Source: Cryobacterium sp. Y82
GTDB lineage: Bacteria; Actinomycetota; Actinomycetes; Actinomycetales; Microbacteriaceae
DNA length: 64,000 nucleotides
NCBI RefSeq assembly: GCF_002929495.1
Contig: NZ_PJJJ01000037.1
Coordinates: forward strand, 124,001 to 188,000
Reading direction: 5' to 3'
Shown here one piece after another: positions 1 to 8,152 of the stretch. The notes below the pieces were generated by a model. The model did not search any database. It saw only the letters and a program-made list of their open reading frames with translations, and had not been told where the DNA came from. Numbering within the stretch: position 1 is the stretch's first letter; each line of letters begins with the position of its first letter. The position numbers and the translations under genes are program-made.

Positions 1-1674
1 AAAATGGGTGACCCGGGCCGCAAGACGGTCGACGCCGCGAATGGCCTTGCCGTAGCCGCGACCGGCATCGATAACGTCAGGAACCTTAGCCTGCAGCCGC
101 AATACTCCGCGGCGAGCGCGGAACATAAGCGCTCCGAGCAGCAGAACAACTGCGCTCAGGTACAGCGCTGGTTCCAGCCCATGCCAGAGCGCCAGGTGAT
201 ACGGCGGTTCGGTCAGGCTGCCAGCGCCCGGAACCGTGTCAGCGTAGGGCGCGAGCAACGGGTCAAGCACCGAGGCGAACAGGCCAAGGCCAATCGTCGC
301 CACCGTGAGCACACCGGGGGCGAGAAGCGTGTCCCACGGGCTCGCGTGCAGCACCGTGACCGGCTGATCCTTGCGCGTTCCGAAAGCACCCCAGAAGAAA
401 CGGATGCTGTAGGCCACGGTGAGAACGGATCCGACGGCGGTACCGACCAGCGCCGCAAAACCCCAGCCGGAACCGCCAACACCGGCGTCGAGCAATGAGG
501 TGAACACGGCCTCCTTGGCGACGAAACCAAGTAGCGGTGGCAGGCCGGCCATCGACGCGACCGCCACGAGCGCGATAACGGCGAGCGCAGGGGCGCTGCG
601 ACCGACCGCGCTGAGTTTGCGCCAGTCCCTTGTGCCGGCCCGGTGGTCGATGACGCCGACCACGAGAAAGAGTGTGGCCTTATACAACGCGTGCGCCAGC
701 AGCAGTGCGGCACCGGCGAGCGCGGTGTCGCGGGTGTTGAACCCGATCGCGATCATGAGAAAGCCGAGCTGGCTGACCGTGCCGTAGGCGAGCAGCAGTT
801 TGAGGTCATACTGGCGCAGCGCCCGCCAGGCGCCGACGACCATGGTCCAGACGCCAAGGGTGACGAGTACCGGCAGCCAGCCGTCGCTGTCGGCGTAGCC
901 GGGGGCGAGGCGGGCGACGATGTAGATGCCGGCTTTGACCATGGCGGCGGCGTGCAGGTAGGCGCTGACCGGGGTCGGCGCGGCCATCGCTGCGGGGAGC
1001 CAGAAGTGGAACGGCACGAGCGCACTCTTGGAAAGCGCCCCGACCAGAATGAGCAGAATCGCCCAGGTGCCCATCTGGGTGGTCACCGGGTTCGCCACGA
1101 TATAGGCGAGGCTCGTGGTGCCGGAAGCGACCGAGATCATCACAACGCCGACCAGCATCACCAGGCCGCCGAAGGTCGTCACGATCAGGGCCTGCAGGGC
1201 GGCGCCGCGGCTCTCACGTTTGTGCGTGTAATGCCCGATCAAAAGGTAGGAGAGCACGCTCGTGATCTCCCAGAACATGAACATGATCACCAAGTCATCG
1301 GCGGTGACCAGCCCGTACATGGTGCCAGCGAAAGCGAGCAACAGCGCGGCGAACCGGCCGAGACTCGGCTCGTCATCGGTGAAGTAGCGGGCGCAGTACA
1401 CCAGTACGAGGGCGCCGATTCCCGTGACGACGAGGGCGAGCATCCAGGCCAGGGTGTCGACCCGAAAGGAGAGGCTGATGCCGAGCTGCGCAATCCACGG
1501 GATCGACTGGGTTACGGCCCCGCCCGTGGTGACCGTGGCCGTCTGGGTGAGCGTGTAGGCGAAGGCACCGGCCGGAAGCAGGGCGATCAGGTAGAAGACG
1601 CGGGTACCCAGATGCCGGGTGAGCCACGGCGTGAGTACCGACAACACGACGAATGCGAGAAGGAATGCAACCAT
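1..1674 (-). CDS. mnhA: Na+/H+ antiporter subunit A (MrpA/MnhA-like), 3' end outside window
   Basis: Large proton-conducting subunit of a multi-subunit Mrp-type cation/proton antiporter in the cytoplasmic membrane, related to the NuoL subunit of complex I. The ATG at 1672-1674 (minus strand) opens a reading frame that stays open to base 1 (558 codons), so the C-terminal part is missing. The translation begins MVAFLLAFVVLSVLTPWL. It carries the family signatures: the helix segment with VIMFMFWEITSVLSYLL (conserved membrane Glu), then SKSALVPFHFWLPAAM and APTPVSAYLHAAAMVKAG with the conserved Lys, plus an AHALYKATLFLVVG segment. Many hydrophobic helices are visible. Family members run about 770-1000 residues, so roughly half is seen. 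The remaining mrp genes should follow to the left of the window. Family assignment is secure; ion specificity is not visible. Confidence 0.9.
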   Translation of the reverse strand, partial: MVAFLLAFVVLSVLTPWLTRHLGTRVFYLIALLPAGAFAYTLTQTATVTTGGAVTQSIPWIAQLGISLSFRVDTLAWMLALVVTGIGALVLVYCARYFTDDEPSLGRFAALLLAFAGTMYGLVTADDLVIMFMFWEITSVLSYLLIGHYTHKRESRGAALQALIVTTFGGLVMLVGVVMISVASGTTSLAYIVANPVTTQMGTWAILLILVGALSKSALVPFHFWLPAAMAAPTPVSAYLHAAAMVKAGIYIVARLAPGYADSDGWLPVLVTLGVWTMVVGAWRALRQYDLKLLLAYGTVSQLGFLMIAIGFNTRDTALAGAALLLAHALYKATLFLVVGVIDHRAGTRDWRKLSAVGRSAPALAVIALVAVASMAGLPPLLGFVAKEAVFTSLLDAGVGGSGWGFAALVGTAVGSVLTVAYSIRFFWGAFGTRKDQPVTVLHASPWDTLLAPGVLTVATIGLGLFASVLDPLLAPYADTVPGAGSLTEPPYHLALWHGLEPALYLSAVVLLLGALMFRARRGVLRLQAKVPDVIDAGRGYGKAIRGVDRLAARVTHF

Positions 1675-1711
1675 GCGTCCTCCAGGCTTGTCAGGTCGGG
1701 GCGTGAAGATT

Positions 1712-1720
1712 TAGTCTACC
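1712..1720 (-). promoter_or_regulatory. possible extended -10 element for mnhA
   Basis: On the minus strand this reads GGTAGACTA, with TAGACT as the -10 hexamer, ending 38 bases before the mnhA start. The same nonamer occurs 29 bases before khtT and 121 bases before the MFS gene at 3586-4851, always facing the gene. No good -35 is visible, so an extended -10 promoter is inferred. Confidence 0.35.
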
Positions 1721-1956
1721 CGCCAACAGACGGCACCCGAACGGGGAAGAGGGATGTCGGCGCCTCTCACAGCCGAGCTCAGGGGACCGCGGGGTAGGGT
1801 TACTTCATCCCCCCGGCCGACGTTGCCCGCCGCTAGAAGCGCGCGAGTGTACAGTTTCCGGCCACTTCCCGTGCCGCTCTCGACCGCTTCTTTGAATGCA
1901 CACTTGTTGTGTAGAAGTTGCTCCTGAGCGTCCGGCCAGCGAAATCGAGCACCGTT

Positions 1957-3549
1957 GTGAGCCCCTCCCGCGGCCAGAAGCCCTCCCCCACTCCCGCACC
2001 GGGTGCCTCGTCTTCTGAGCCGCACGGACACCACGACCACGCGAATCCGCCCGAGGAGACCCCCTTCGAGCACATCGAAGACGCCCTGAGCGTGCACGAA
2101 GATGACGCGCTGCATAAGGGGCTCAAGTCTCGCCACGTGCAGATGATCGCGATCGGCGGGGCGATCGGCACCGGGCTGTTCCTCGGTGCTGGCGGACGCC
2201 TGGCCAGCGCAGGCCCCGCCCTGGTCTTTGTTTACGCGATCTGCGGTTTCTTCGCCTTTCTCATTCTGCGGGCGCTCGGTGAACTGGTGCTGCACCGTCC
2301 GAGCTCGGGATCCTTCGTGTCCTACGCACGCGAGTTCTTCGGCGAAAAGACGGCATTCGTAACCGGCTGGCTGTACTGGCTGAACTGGGCCATGACAGCC
2401 ATCGTCGATGTGACAGCCGTTGCCCTGTACATGAACTTCTTCGCCACCTACTGGGCACCGTTCGGCTCGGTACCGCAGTGGCTGTATGCCCTCGCGGCCC
2501 TCAGCCTGGTCATGTTCCTCAACCTGCTCTCGGTCAAGGTGTTCGGTGAGCTGGAATTCTGGTTTGCGCTCATCAAGGTGCTCGCGATCGTGGCATTTTT
2601 GATCGTCGGAACCTGGATGGTGATTTTCGGCACGCCGCTGGACGGCGCCACGGCCGGGTTTACGCTGATCGGCGAAAACGGGGGCTGGCTGCCCAACGGG
2701 CTGATCGCATCCGTTTTGGTCGTCCAGGGCGTCGTTTTTGCCTACGCCTCGATCGAGCTGGTCGGCACGACCGCGGGCGAGACGAAGAACCCCGAGAAGG
2801 TGATGCCGAAGGCGATCAATACGGTCATTATTCGCATCGCCGTGTTCTACGTGGGCTCGATCCTGCTGCTCTCGCTGCTCTTGCCATACACGGCCTACAA
2901 AGCGGGCGAGAGCCCGTTCGTCACCTTCTTCGCCACGATCGGAGTCGACGGCGTCGACGTGATCATGAACCTCGTCGTACTCACGGCAGCGTTGTCTTCG
3001 CTGAACGCGGGCCTGTATTCCACTGGACGCATACTCCGGTCGATGTCGCTCGCCGGTTCGGCGCCGCGCTTCGCGGGCAAGATCAGCCGCAACGGGGTGC
3101 CGTTTGGCGGCATCCTGTTGACCGGGATCGTGACGCTGCTCGGCGTCGGACTCAACGCCATTGTGCCCGACGATGCCTTCGAGATCGTGCTCAACATGGC
3201 TGCGATCGGCATCGTGAGTGCTTGGGGCATGATCGTGCTGTGCCAGCTTCGACTGCAAGCCTGGGCCAAACGGGGCATTCTGCTGCGCCCGGTTTTTCGC
3301 ATGCCGTGGGCGCCCTACTCCGGCTACGTGACACTCGTGTTCCTGGTCGCGGTGCTCGTATTGATGGCATTCGACTGGCCGGTCGGCACGCTCACGATCA
3401 GCTCACTGGTGCTCATCATTCCGGGACTGATGATCGGCTGGTACGCCTGCCGCGGCCGCATACTCGAAATCGCGGCGGCCCGCGAGGGCTTCACCGGCCA
3501 CGTACCGGTGGTCGCCAACCGTCCGTTGTCCGACCGACCCCGCCACTAG
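1957..3549 (+). CDS. APC-superfamily amino acid permease
   Basis: Secondary transporter for amino acids in the cytoplasmic membrane, in the AAT group that includes AnsP, CycA, GabP and AroP. A hydrophilic, His/Glu-rich N-terminus (about 50 residues) precedes the family signature [20 protein letters not shown]. About twelve hydrophobic helices follow, with the conserved GEL and [10 protein letters not shown] motifs in helix 3, [20 protein letters not shown] in helix 6, and [16 protein letters not shown] in helix 8. I place the start at the GTG at 1957; the same frame also opens at ATG 1918, adding 13 residues. It is divergent from mnhA and convergent with the next gene. The substrate cannot be named from sequence; asparagine or D-serine/D-alanine/glycine uptake are the closest guesses. 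Confidence 0.88.
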   Translation: MSPSRGQKPSPTPAPGASSSEPHGHHDHANPPEETPFEHIEDALSVHEDDALHKGLKSRHVQMIAIGGAIGTGLFLGAGGRLASAGPALVFVYAICGFFAFLILRALGELVLHRPSSGSFVSYAREFFGEKTAFVTGWLYWLNWAMTAIVDVTAVALYMNFFATYWAPFGSVPQWLYALAALSLVMFLNLLSVKVFGELEFWFALIKVLAIVAFLIVGTWMVIFGTPLDGATAGFTLIGENGGWLPNGLIASVLVVQGVVFAYASIELVGTTAGETKNPEKVMPKAINTVIIRIAVFYVGSILLLSLLLPYTAYKAGESPFVTFFATIGVDGVDVIMNLVVLTAALSSLNAGLYSTGRILRSMSLAGSAPRFAGKISRNGVPFGGILLTGIVTLLGVGLNAIVPDDAFEIVLNMAAIGIVSAWGMIVLCQLRLQAWAKRGILLRPVFRMPWAPYSGYVTLVFLVAVLVLMAFDWPVGTLTISSLVLIIPGLMIGWYACRGRILEIAAAREGFTGHVPVVANRPLSDRPRH

Positions 3550-3585
3550 CCGTCCGCTTTCTCTGAGCGTCACGCCGCTCGCTGC

Positions 3586-4851
3586 TCAGTCGCGGCGGCG
3601 GATCGTCATGCGGTCGGTGATGATCACGAGCAGGAGCGCCACGACCAGCACCCCGACGTAGACGATCGGCACCGTGTCGAGTCCGACGTTGTCGATCAGC
3701 ACCGCGCCGAGCAGTGCGCCACCGCCGATACCAGCGTTGAACGCGGTGGTGTAAAAAGCGCTTGCGGTGTCGCGGATGTGCGGCGACGCAGCGTGCAGCA
3801 TCCGCGTTTGCAGCAGCGGCGGCAGCATGCCAAACGTCATGCCCCACAGCACGAACGCGGCGATCGCGACGGGTAGGGTCGCCGTGAACATGGCGAGCAG
3901 GCTCACGCTGACGGCGCTCGCGGCGAGGCCCAGAACCAGGCCGAGGCTCGGTCGGGGTCCGAAAACCGTGCCGACGAGCAGCAGTCCAACAGCACCGGCC
4001 ACGCCGTAGGCGAAGAGCAGCGGGGCCAGGAGAACGGGGTCGACGCCGAGCCCATCGAGCAGGAACGGCGTGATGTACGTGTAGAAACTGTAGTGGCCGA
4101 TCATCGTGATGCCGGTGATGCTGCAGATCAGCGCCACCGCCGGCACAGTCGCGTCCCGACGGTTTTTCGTCGCCGGTTTGGTCGTGTCAGCGAATGCCGA
4201 CGCGCCCGTGGAGTGCCGCGCCACCGGTGGCAGAAACTTCCAGACCAGTACCGCACCGACGAGCATCAGGGCGGCGAGCACGACGAAAGAGAGGCGCCAG
4301 CCGAGCAGATGCCCGCCCGCGGTGCCGAGCGGCACCCCGAAAACGAAGGCCAGCGTGCCGCCTGCAACCGTGATGGAAACCGCGCGGCCGATCTGCGCTT
4401 TCGGCACGAGGTGAGCAGCGTAGGCACCGACAACCGACCAGAACAGGCCGTGCGCGACGCCGCCGAGCACTCGGGCGGCGACGACGAACTCGTAGGTCGG
4501 AGCGATGGCGGTGAGGATATTGCTCACCGCGAAGATGATGAGCACGACGATGATCAGGCCGTGGCGCGGAAAGCGGCGGGTCCAGATGGCGACCGGGGCG
4601 CTTGTGAGCACGACAGTGAAGGCGAACCACGAGACGAGAAGACCGATTTGCGACTGCGCGACGCCCAGACTTCGGCTCATTTCGGGGAGCAGACCGGTCG
4701 GCAGCATTTCGCTCGTGACCGAGAGGAATACGACGGCGGACAGGGTGATCAGCCCGGCCCAGGGAAACGGAAGTTTGGTCGCGCGGGAGCGGGCGGAAGG
4801 AACGACGGGGATCGAGCCGGTGGGCAAAAAAATATTTGCTGTATTAGTCAT
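3586..4851 (-). CDS. MFS transporter, DHA1 family (AraJ/YdhP-like)
   Basis: Drug:H+ antiporter-type major facilitator of 421 residues with twelve predicted helices. The N-terminal half shows SEMLPTGLLPEMSRSLGVAQSQIGLLVSWFA, typical of the AraJ/sugar-efflux/chloramphenicol-resistance branch. It also has a GGVAHGLFWSVVGAYAAHLVPKAQIGRAV motif C region and GGHLLGWRLSFV. A cytosolic loop rich in Lys/Arg around residues 215-235 separates the halves. The ATG at 4851 is used. It is convergent with the permease gene (36 bases apart) and divergent from purU. Substrate is unknown. Confidence 0.87.
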   Translation of the reverse strand: MTNTANIFLPTGSIPVVPSARSRATKLPFPWAGLITLSAVVFLSVTSEMLPTGLLPEMSRSLGVAQSQIGLLVSWFAFTVVLTSAPVAIWTRRFPRHGLIIVVLIIFAVSNILTAIAPTYEFVVAARVLGGVAHGLFWSVVGAYAAHLVPKAQIGRAVSITVAGGTLAFVFGVPLGTAGGHLLGWRLSFVVLAALMLVGAVLVWKFLPPVARHSTGASAFADTTKPATKNRRDATVPAVALICSITGITMIGHYSFYTYITPFLLDGLGVDPVLLAPLLFAYGVAGAVGLLLVGTVFGPRPSLGLVLGLAASAVSVSLLAMFTATLPVAIAAFVLWGMTFGMLPPLLQTRMLHAASPHIRDTASAFYTTAFNAGIGGGALLGAVLIDNVGLDTVPIVYVGVLVVALLLVIITDRMTIRRRD

Positions 4852-4971
4852 GTCTGCATTCGTGCCGAGAGCCGAAGCTGGCCGCTCTGACCATTCACAC
4901 CGAGGTCACGGCCACTCGACTACGCGCCGACGTGCGCGCCCGGGGTCGACTTGTTCAGTACGACCGTCGAG

Positions 4972-4980
4972 TAGTCTACC
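4972..4980 (-). promoter_or_regulatory. possible extended -10 element for the MFS gene at 3586-4851
   Basis: Minus-strand GGTAGACTA, identical to the nonamer before mnhA and khtT. It lies 121 bases upstream of the MFS start, which would give a long 5' leader. Weak evidence alone; supported only by recurrence of the motif. Confidence 0.25.
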
Positions 4981-5048
4981 CACGCGAGGTGAGGCGGCAA
5001 GGTGGCCCAGCCACGGCATCCGCCCAAGCCGCCCGGTATTCTGAGGCA

Positions 5049-5909
5049 ATGACTTCTTCCACCCCGCATCACTGGGTTATCACCCTGGTCTGTGCCGACC
5101 AGCCGGGAATCGTGCACGCGGTCAGCGGCGCGATCGTGCAGGCACAGGGCAATATCTCCGAGAGCCAGCAGTTCTCCAGCGATGACACCGGGCGGTTTTT
5201 CATGCGCCTGCAGGTGCAGTCACGGGCGACCCGGCCCGAGCTCGAGGCGGCGCTCGCCCCCGTGATCGAACGCTATGCGATGGCGTCGATCATCGATGTC
5301 GTCGGACGCCCCCTGCGCACCCTCGTGCTCGCCTCGTCGGCCGGCCATTGCGTGAACGACCTGCTGTTTCGACAGCGCGGTGGGCAGCTTTCGGTCGAGA
5401 TTCCGCTCGTACTGAGCAATCACGGCACGCTGCGCGACCTGGTCGGGTTTTACGGGGTTCCGTTTGAGTCATTACCGATAACGGATGCCGCCAGCAGGGC
5501 CGCTTTCGAGGCGCGCGTCGTCGAGGCGGTCGACGAACTCGATATTGAACTCGTCGTGCTTGCTCGCTACATGCAAATTCTGTCGCCGGAGCTCTGCGCG
5601 AAGCTCAACGGTCGGGCGATCAACATTCACCACTCGTTCCTGCCGGGGTTCAAGGGTGCCAACCCGTACCGCCAGGCGCACGCGCGGGGCGTGAAACTCA
5701 TCGGGGCGACGGCGCACTTCGTGACCGGCGATCTCGACGAGGGGCCGATCATCGAGCAAAACGTGGTGCGGGTGGACCACTCGCGCACGCCCACCGAGCT
5801 CGTCTCGATCGGCCAAGACGAAGAGAGCCGCACGCTCACGCAGGCGGTGAAGTGGTTCGCCGAGAACCGTGTGCTGCTTGACGGAGCTCGCACGATCATC
5901 TTCAAGTAG
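5049..5909 (+). CDS. purU: formyltetrahydrofolate deformylase
   Basis: Hydrolyses 10-formyl-THF to THF and formate in the cytosol, balancing the one-carbon pool and supplying formate for PurT-type steps. The product is 286 residues (E. coli PurU is 280). An N-terminal ACT domain (about residues 5-85, WVITLVCADQPGIVHAVSGA) is followed by a formyltransferase-fold domain with SNHGTLRDLV, the LARYMQILSPELC segment, NIHHSFLPGFKGANPYRQA containing the catalytic His, and IGATAHFVTGDLDEGPI with the conserved Asp. The frame is open further upstream to 4932, but family length and the ACT start favour ATG 5049; no strong Shine-Dalgarno is present. A 66-bp palindromic element follows immediately downstream. 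Confidence 0.95.
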   Translation: MTSSTPHHWVITLVCADQPGIVHAVSGAIVQAQGNISESQQFSSDDTGRFFMRLQVQSRATRPELEAALAPVIERYAMASIIDVVGRPLRTLVLASSAGHCVNDLLFRQRGGQLSVEIPLVLSNHGTLRDLVGFYGVPFESLPITDAASRAAFEARVVEAVDELDIELVVLARYMQILSPELCAKLNGRAINIHHSFLPGFKGANPYRQAHARGVKLIGATAHFVTGDLDEGPIIEQNVVRVDHSRTPTELVSIGQDEESRTLTQAVKWFAENRVLLDGARTIIFK

Positions 5910-5922
5910 CCGCGCGCTTTCG

Positions 5923-5989
5923 TGGGCCCACCTTGAGGCCACGGGCCCAGTCTCTATCCTGGGCCCGTGGCCCGGGCCTAGGCCCGGTC
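5923..5989 (+). repeat. GGGCCC palindromic element, copy 1
   Basis: Begins with TGGGCCCA/GGGCCCACCTT, then a perfect 14-bp hairpin (arms 5937-5950 and 5959-5972, 8-base loop TCTCTATC), then the perfect 16-bp palindrome CCGGGCCTAGGCCCGG (5972-5987). A second copy with identical spacing is at 9445-9510, and stem differences between the copies are compensatory. It lies between purU and the DUF2568 gene. It could act as a terminator of purU, but no T-run follows. Confidence 0.8.
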
Positions 5990-6028
5990 TTGGAACGCAG
6001 GGGCGGAGCGCATCGCTAAGCTTGATGG

Positions 6029-6385
6029 GTGACAGATAAGCGCGAACTGCCGAAAATTGGCCCCAACGACATGCTCCGGTTCGTGCTCGAACTCTTCGCC
6101 TTCATCAGCCTCGGATTCTGGGGCTTCATCGCCTGGCCACTCCCCTGGCCCGGCATCCTGTTCGGCCTCGCCACCCCGGCTTTCGCGATTCTGGTCTGGG
6201 CCCTGTTCCGGTCGCCGAAGGCTGTTTTTCGGCTCGACCCGTTCGGTAAGGCCTTTATTGAAATTGCCATCTTCGGCGCGGCCGCGATCGCCTGGTGGGA
6301 CCTCGGCTTTCCCATAATCACCGTGATCTTCGCCGTCGTTGCTACCGTCAGCGGCGTTATTTCTGGGCGCAAAGAACTCCGCTAG
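6029..6385 (+). CDS. YrdB/DUF2568-family small membrane protein
   Basis: 118-residue membrane protein with about four hydrophobic helices, matching the DUF2568 (YrdB) family by pattern: an NDMLRFVLELFAFISLGFWGF opening helix, PGILFGLATPAFAILVWALF, and a C-terminal pair of helices. It starts with GTG at 6029. Function is unknown for the whole family. Its 3' end overlaps the 3' end of the convergent hydrolase gene by 29 bases. Confidence 0.75.
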   Translation: MTDKRELPKIGPNDMLRFVLELFAFISLGFWGFIAWPLPWPGILFGLATPAFAILVWALFRSPKAVFRLDPFGKAFIEIAIFGAAAIAWWDLGFPIITVIFAVVATVSGVISGRKELR

Positions 6386-7037
6386 CGCGCTCGAGAGCGC
6401 GGAGCCAGGCCACCGCGGCCGCAACATCCGTTTCGGCAATGCCGTGCCCGCCGGGGCGCAACTCCTGCTGCACCCGCGCGCCGCGCGCTTCGAGCAACGT
6501 CACGAGTTTCTGAACGCTCGACAGCGGTGCCATCGGATCGCTTCGACCGTTCAATAGCAGCAGAGCGGATGCCGCCAGCTCGCTCCCTGCGGCAGGTTGT
6601 GCATCCGGTGCAGCCCGGTCGAGCGGATGCATGCCGGAGAACGCGACCACCCGCGGCACCGTTTCGGGGTGTAACAGCGCCGTCGCAATCGCGATGTTGG
6701 CGCCGTTCGAGAATCCGACGGCGACCAGCGGGCGGTCACCCAATTCGTAGTGGTCACGCGCCCAGACCAGGAATCCGGCGAGCTCATCGGCTCGTCGAAC
6801 CACGTCGTCGGTGTCGAAGACACCCTCCGACAGGCGCTTAAACCAACGGTTCATCCCGTTCTCCTGCACGCGACCGCGCGGGGCGAGCACGGCGGCGTTC
6901 GGGTCGAGCGCCGCGGCCAGAGCACTGATCTGCTGTTCATCGCCGCCGGTACCGTGCAGCATCAGCAGCACGGGCGCGTCGACAGACCCGGGTTGAAACA
7001 GGTGCGGCCACTGGGCATGCCCCCTGACGGCGCTCAT
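6357..7037 (-). CDS. alpha/beta hydrolase, MhqD-like carboxylesterase/phospholipase
   Basis: 226-residue cytosolic esterase-fold enzyme. It shows the oxyanion motif LMLHGTGGDEQQ, the nucleophile elbow VAVGFSNGANIA (catalytic Ser), LLLNGRSDPMAPL with the acid Asp, and PGGHGIAETD with the catalytic His, as in YpfH/MhqD esterases. ATG 7037 is chosen because upstream in-frame sequence overlaps the dioxygenase gene and looks non-coding. It lies 35 bases downstream of a ring-cleavage dioxygenase-like gene on the same strand, the arrangement of mhqO and mhqD in Bacillus, where the pair detoxifies quinones. The quinone role is inferred from that arrangement. Confidence 0.85.
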   Translation of the reverse strand: MSAVRGHAQWPHLFQPGSVDAPVLLMLHGTGGDEQQISALAAALDPNAAVLAPRGRVQENGMNRWFKRLSEGVFDTDDVVRRADELAGFLVWARDHYELGDRPLVAVGFSNGANIAIATALLHPETVPRVVAFSGMHPLDRAAPDAQPAAGSELAASALLLLNGRSDPMAPLSSVQKLVTLLEARGARVQQELRPGGHGIAETDVAAAVAWLRALERASGVLCAQK

Positions 7038-7071
7038 TCGGCCGGTCCGCCAGACGGCTGCGCGGCGACGC

Positions 7072-8079
7072 TCATTCGCTGACCGAGGCGGCAGCCGGAA
7101 CCGGCGGCGTAGCATCCGCTGCCACGGGGTTGTTCTCGGGCGGCAGAGTGATCGGTACGACCGCATTCTCAATGGCCTCGCGGCTCGGCTCGAGCCACGG
7201 CGGAAGCTTGAGCGACCGGCCCAGCTCGAGCAGCGGCTCGTCAATGTCGAATCCGGGGGTGTCGGTCGCGATTTCAAAGAGTACGCCACCGGGTTCCCGA
7301 AAGTAGATGGAGGTAAAGTACTGGCGGTCGAGAATGGTGGTCACGCCGTAGCCGCGGTCTGCGAGCTGCTCACGCCATTCGATCTGTGTGGCCCGGTCAG
7401 GCACCCTAAAAGCCACGTGGTGCACGCTGCCGCCGGCAGTCAAGCCGGGCTCATTCGTCGGGTCGGCCAGCACATCGACGAGGTTGCCGGGCGCGCCGTC
7501 GCCGGCACCGACGCGAATGCGACCATCCGTTTCACTAATGACATGCATACCGAGGTCGGTTGTGAGCACCTGCACGGTCTTGGCCGGGTCGGCAACGGTG
7601 AGCACGGACGAGTGCTGCCCGCGCACCGCGAACTCGGCGGGCACGGCTGCGGAGTCCCAGGGATTACGCGGATCCACCGTCGACGACGCCACCAGGTCGA
7701 GCTGCAGCCCGTCGGGGTCGCGCAGCGAGAGCCGCTCCTCATGGGAGGAACGCCCGGTTACGCTGGACTCCACGCCGAGCTTCGCGAAGTGGTCCTTCCA
7801 CCAACCGATGCTGCCGGCCGGGACCGAGAAGGCGGTAGTCGTCGACTGGCCGGCGCCGGTGCGGCCGCTGCGAATGCCGGTCCAGGGAAAGAAGGTGAGC
7901 AGCGATCCTGGGCGGCCGGAATCGTCGCCGTAGTAGAGGTGATAGGTGCCCGGGTCGTCGAAGTTCACGGTTTTCTTGACGAGGCGCAGGCCGAGCCCGG
8001 TGACGTAGAAGTCGATATTACGCTGCGGGGCTCCGGCGATCGCGGTGACGTGGTGCAGCCCGCTGGTCTGGACGGTCAT
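7072..8079 (-). CDS. VOC-family ring-cleaving dioxygenase (MhqO-like)
   Basis: Two-module vicinal-oxygen-chelate protein of 335 residues, like MhqO/PcpA hydroquinone dioxygenases. Module 1 starts SGLHHVTAIAGAPQRNIDFY (metal His) with DPGTYHLYYGDDSG. Module 2 contains SVHHVAFRVPD and the metal Glu in EPGGVLFEIATDTPGF. Two ATG codons are close together (8085 and 8079). The AAGGAG at 8087-8092 is one base from the first and seven from the second, so 8079 is preferred. Probably co-transcribed with the hydrolase at 6357-7037. Exact substrate not determinable. Confidence 0.87.
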   Translation of the reverse strand: MTVQTSGLHHVTAIAGAPQRNIDFYVTGLGLRLVKKTVNFDDPGTYHLYYGDDSGRPGSLLTFFPWTGIRSGRTGAGQSTTTAFSVPAGSIGWWKDHFAKLGVESSVTGRSSHEERLSLRDPDGLQLDLVASSTVDPRNPWDSAAVPAEFAVRGQHSSVLTVADPAKTVQVLTTDLGMHVISETDGRIRVGAGDGAPGNLVDVLADPTNEPGLTAGGSVHHVAFRVPDRATQIEWREQLADRGYGVTTILDRQYFTSIYFREPGGVLFEIATDTPGFDIDEPLLELGRSLKLPPWLEPSREAIENAVVPITLPPENNPVAADATPPVPAAASVSE

Positions 8080-8152
8080 GGGCATTCTCCTTGAAAGTCA
8101 ATCGTTCGATGTTCATGCAAACGCATGTATCGCGGATTTCATTCCCTGATTC

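Noticed and set aside
643-1797. Long plus-strand open frame (384 codons) opposite mnhA
   Set aside because: Composition is Arg/Gly/Glu/His-rich with no family motif, and it is antisense to clear antiporter sequence; high-GC shadow frame.
1711-3258. 515-codon minus-strand frame opposite the amino acid permease
   Set aside because: Low-complexity, charged translation antisense to a convincing permease; third-position GC explains its openness.
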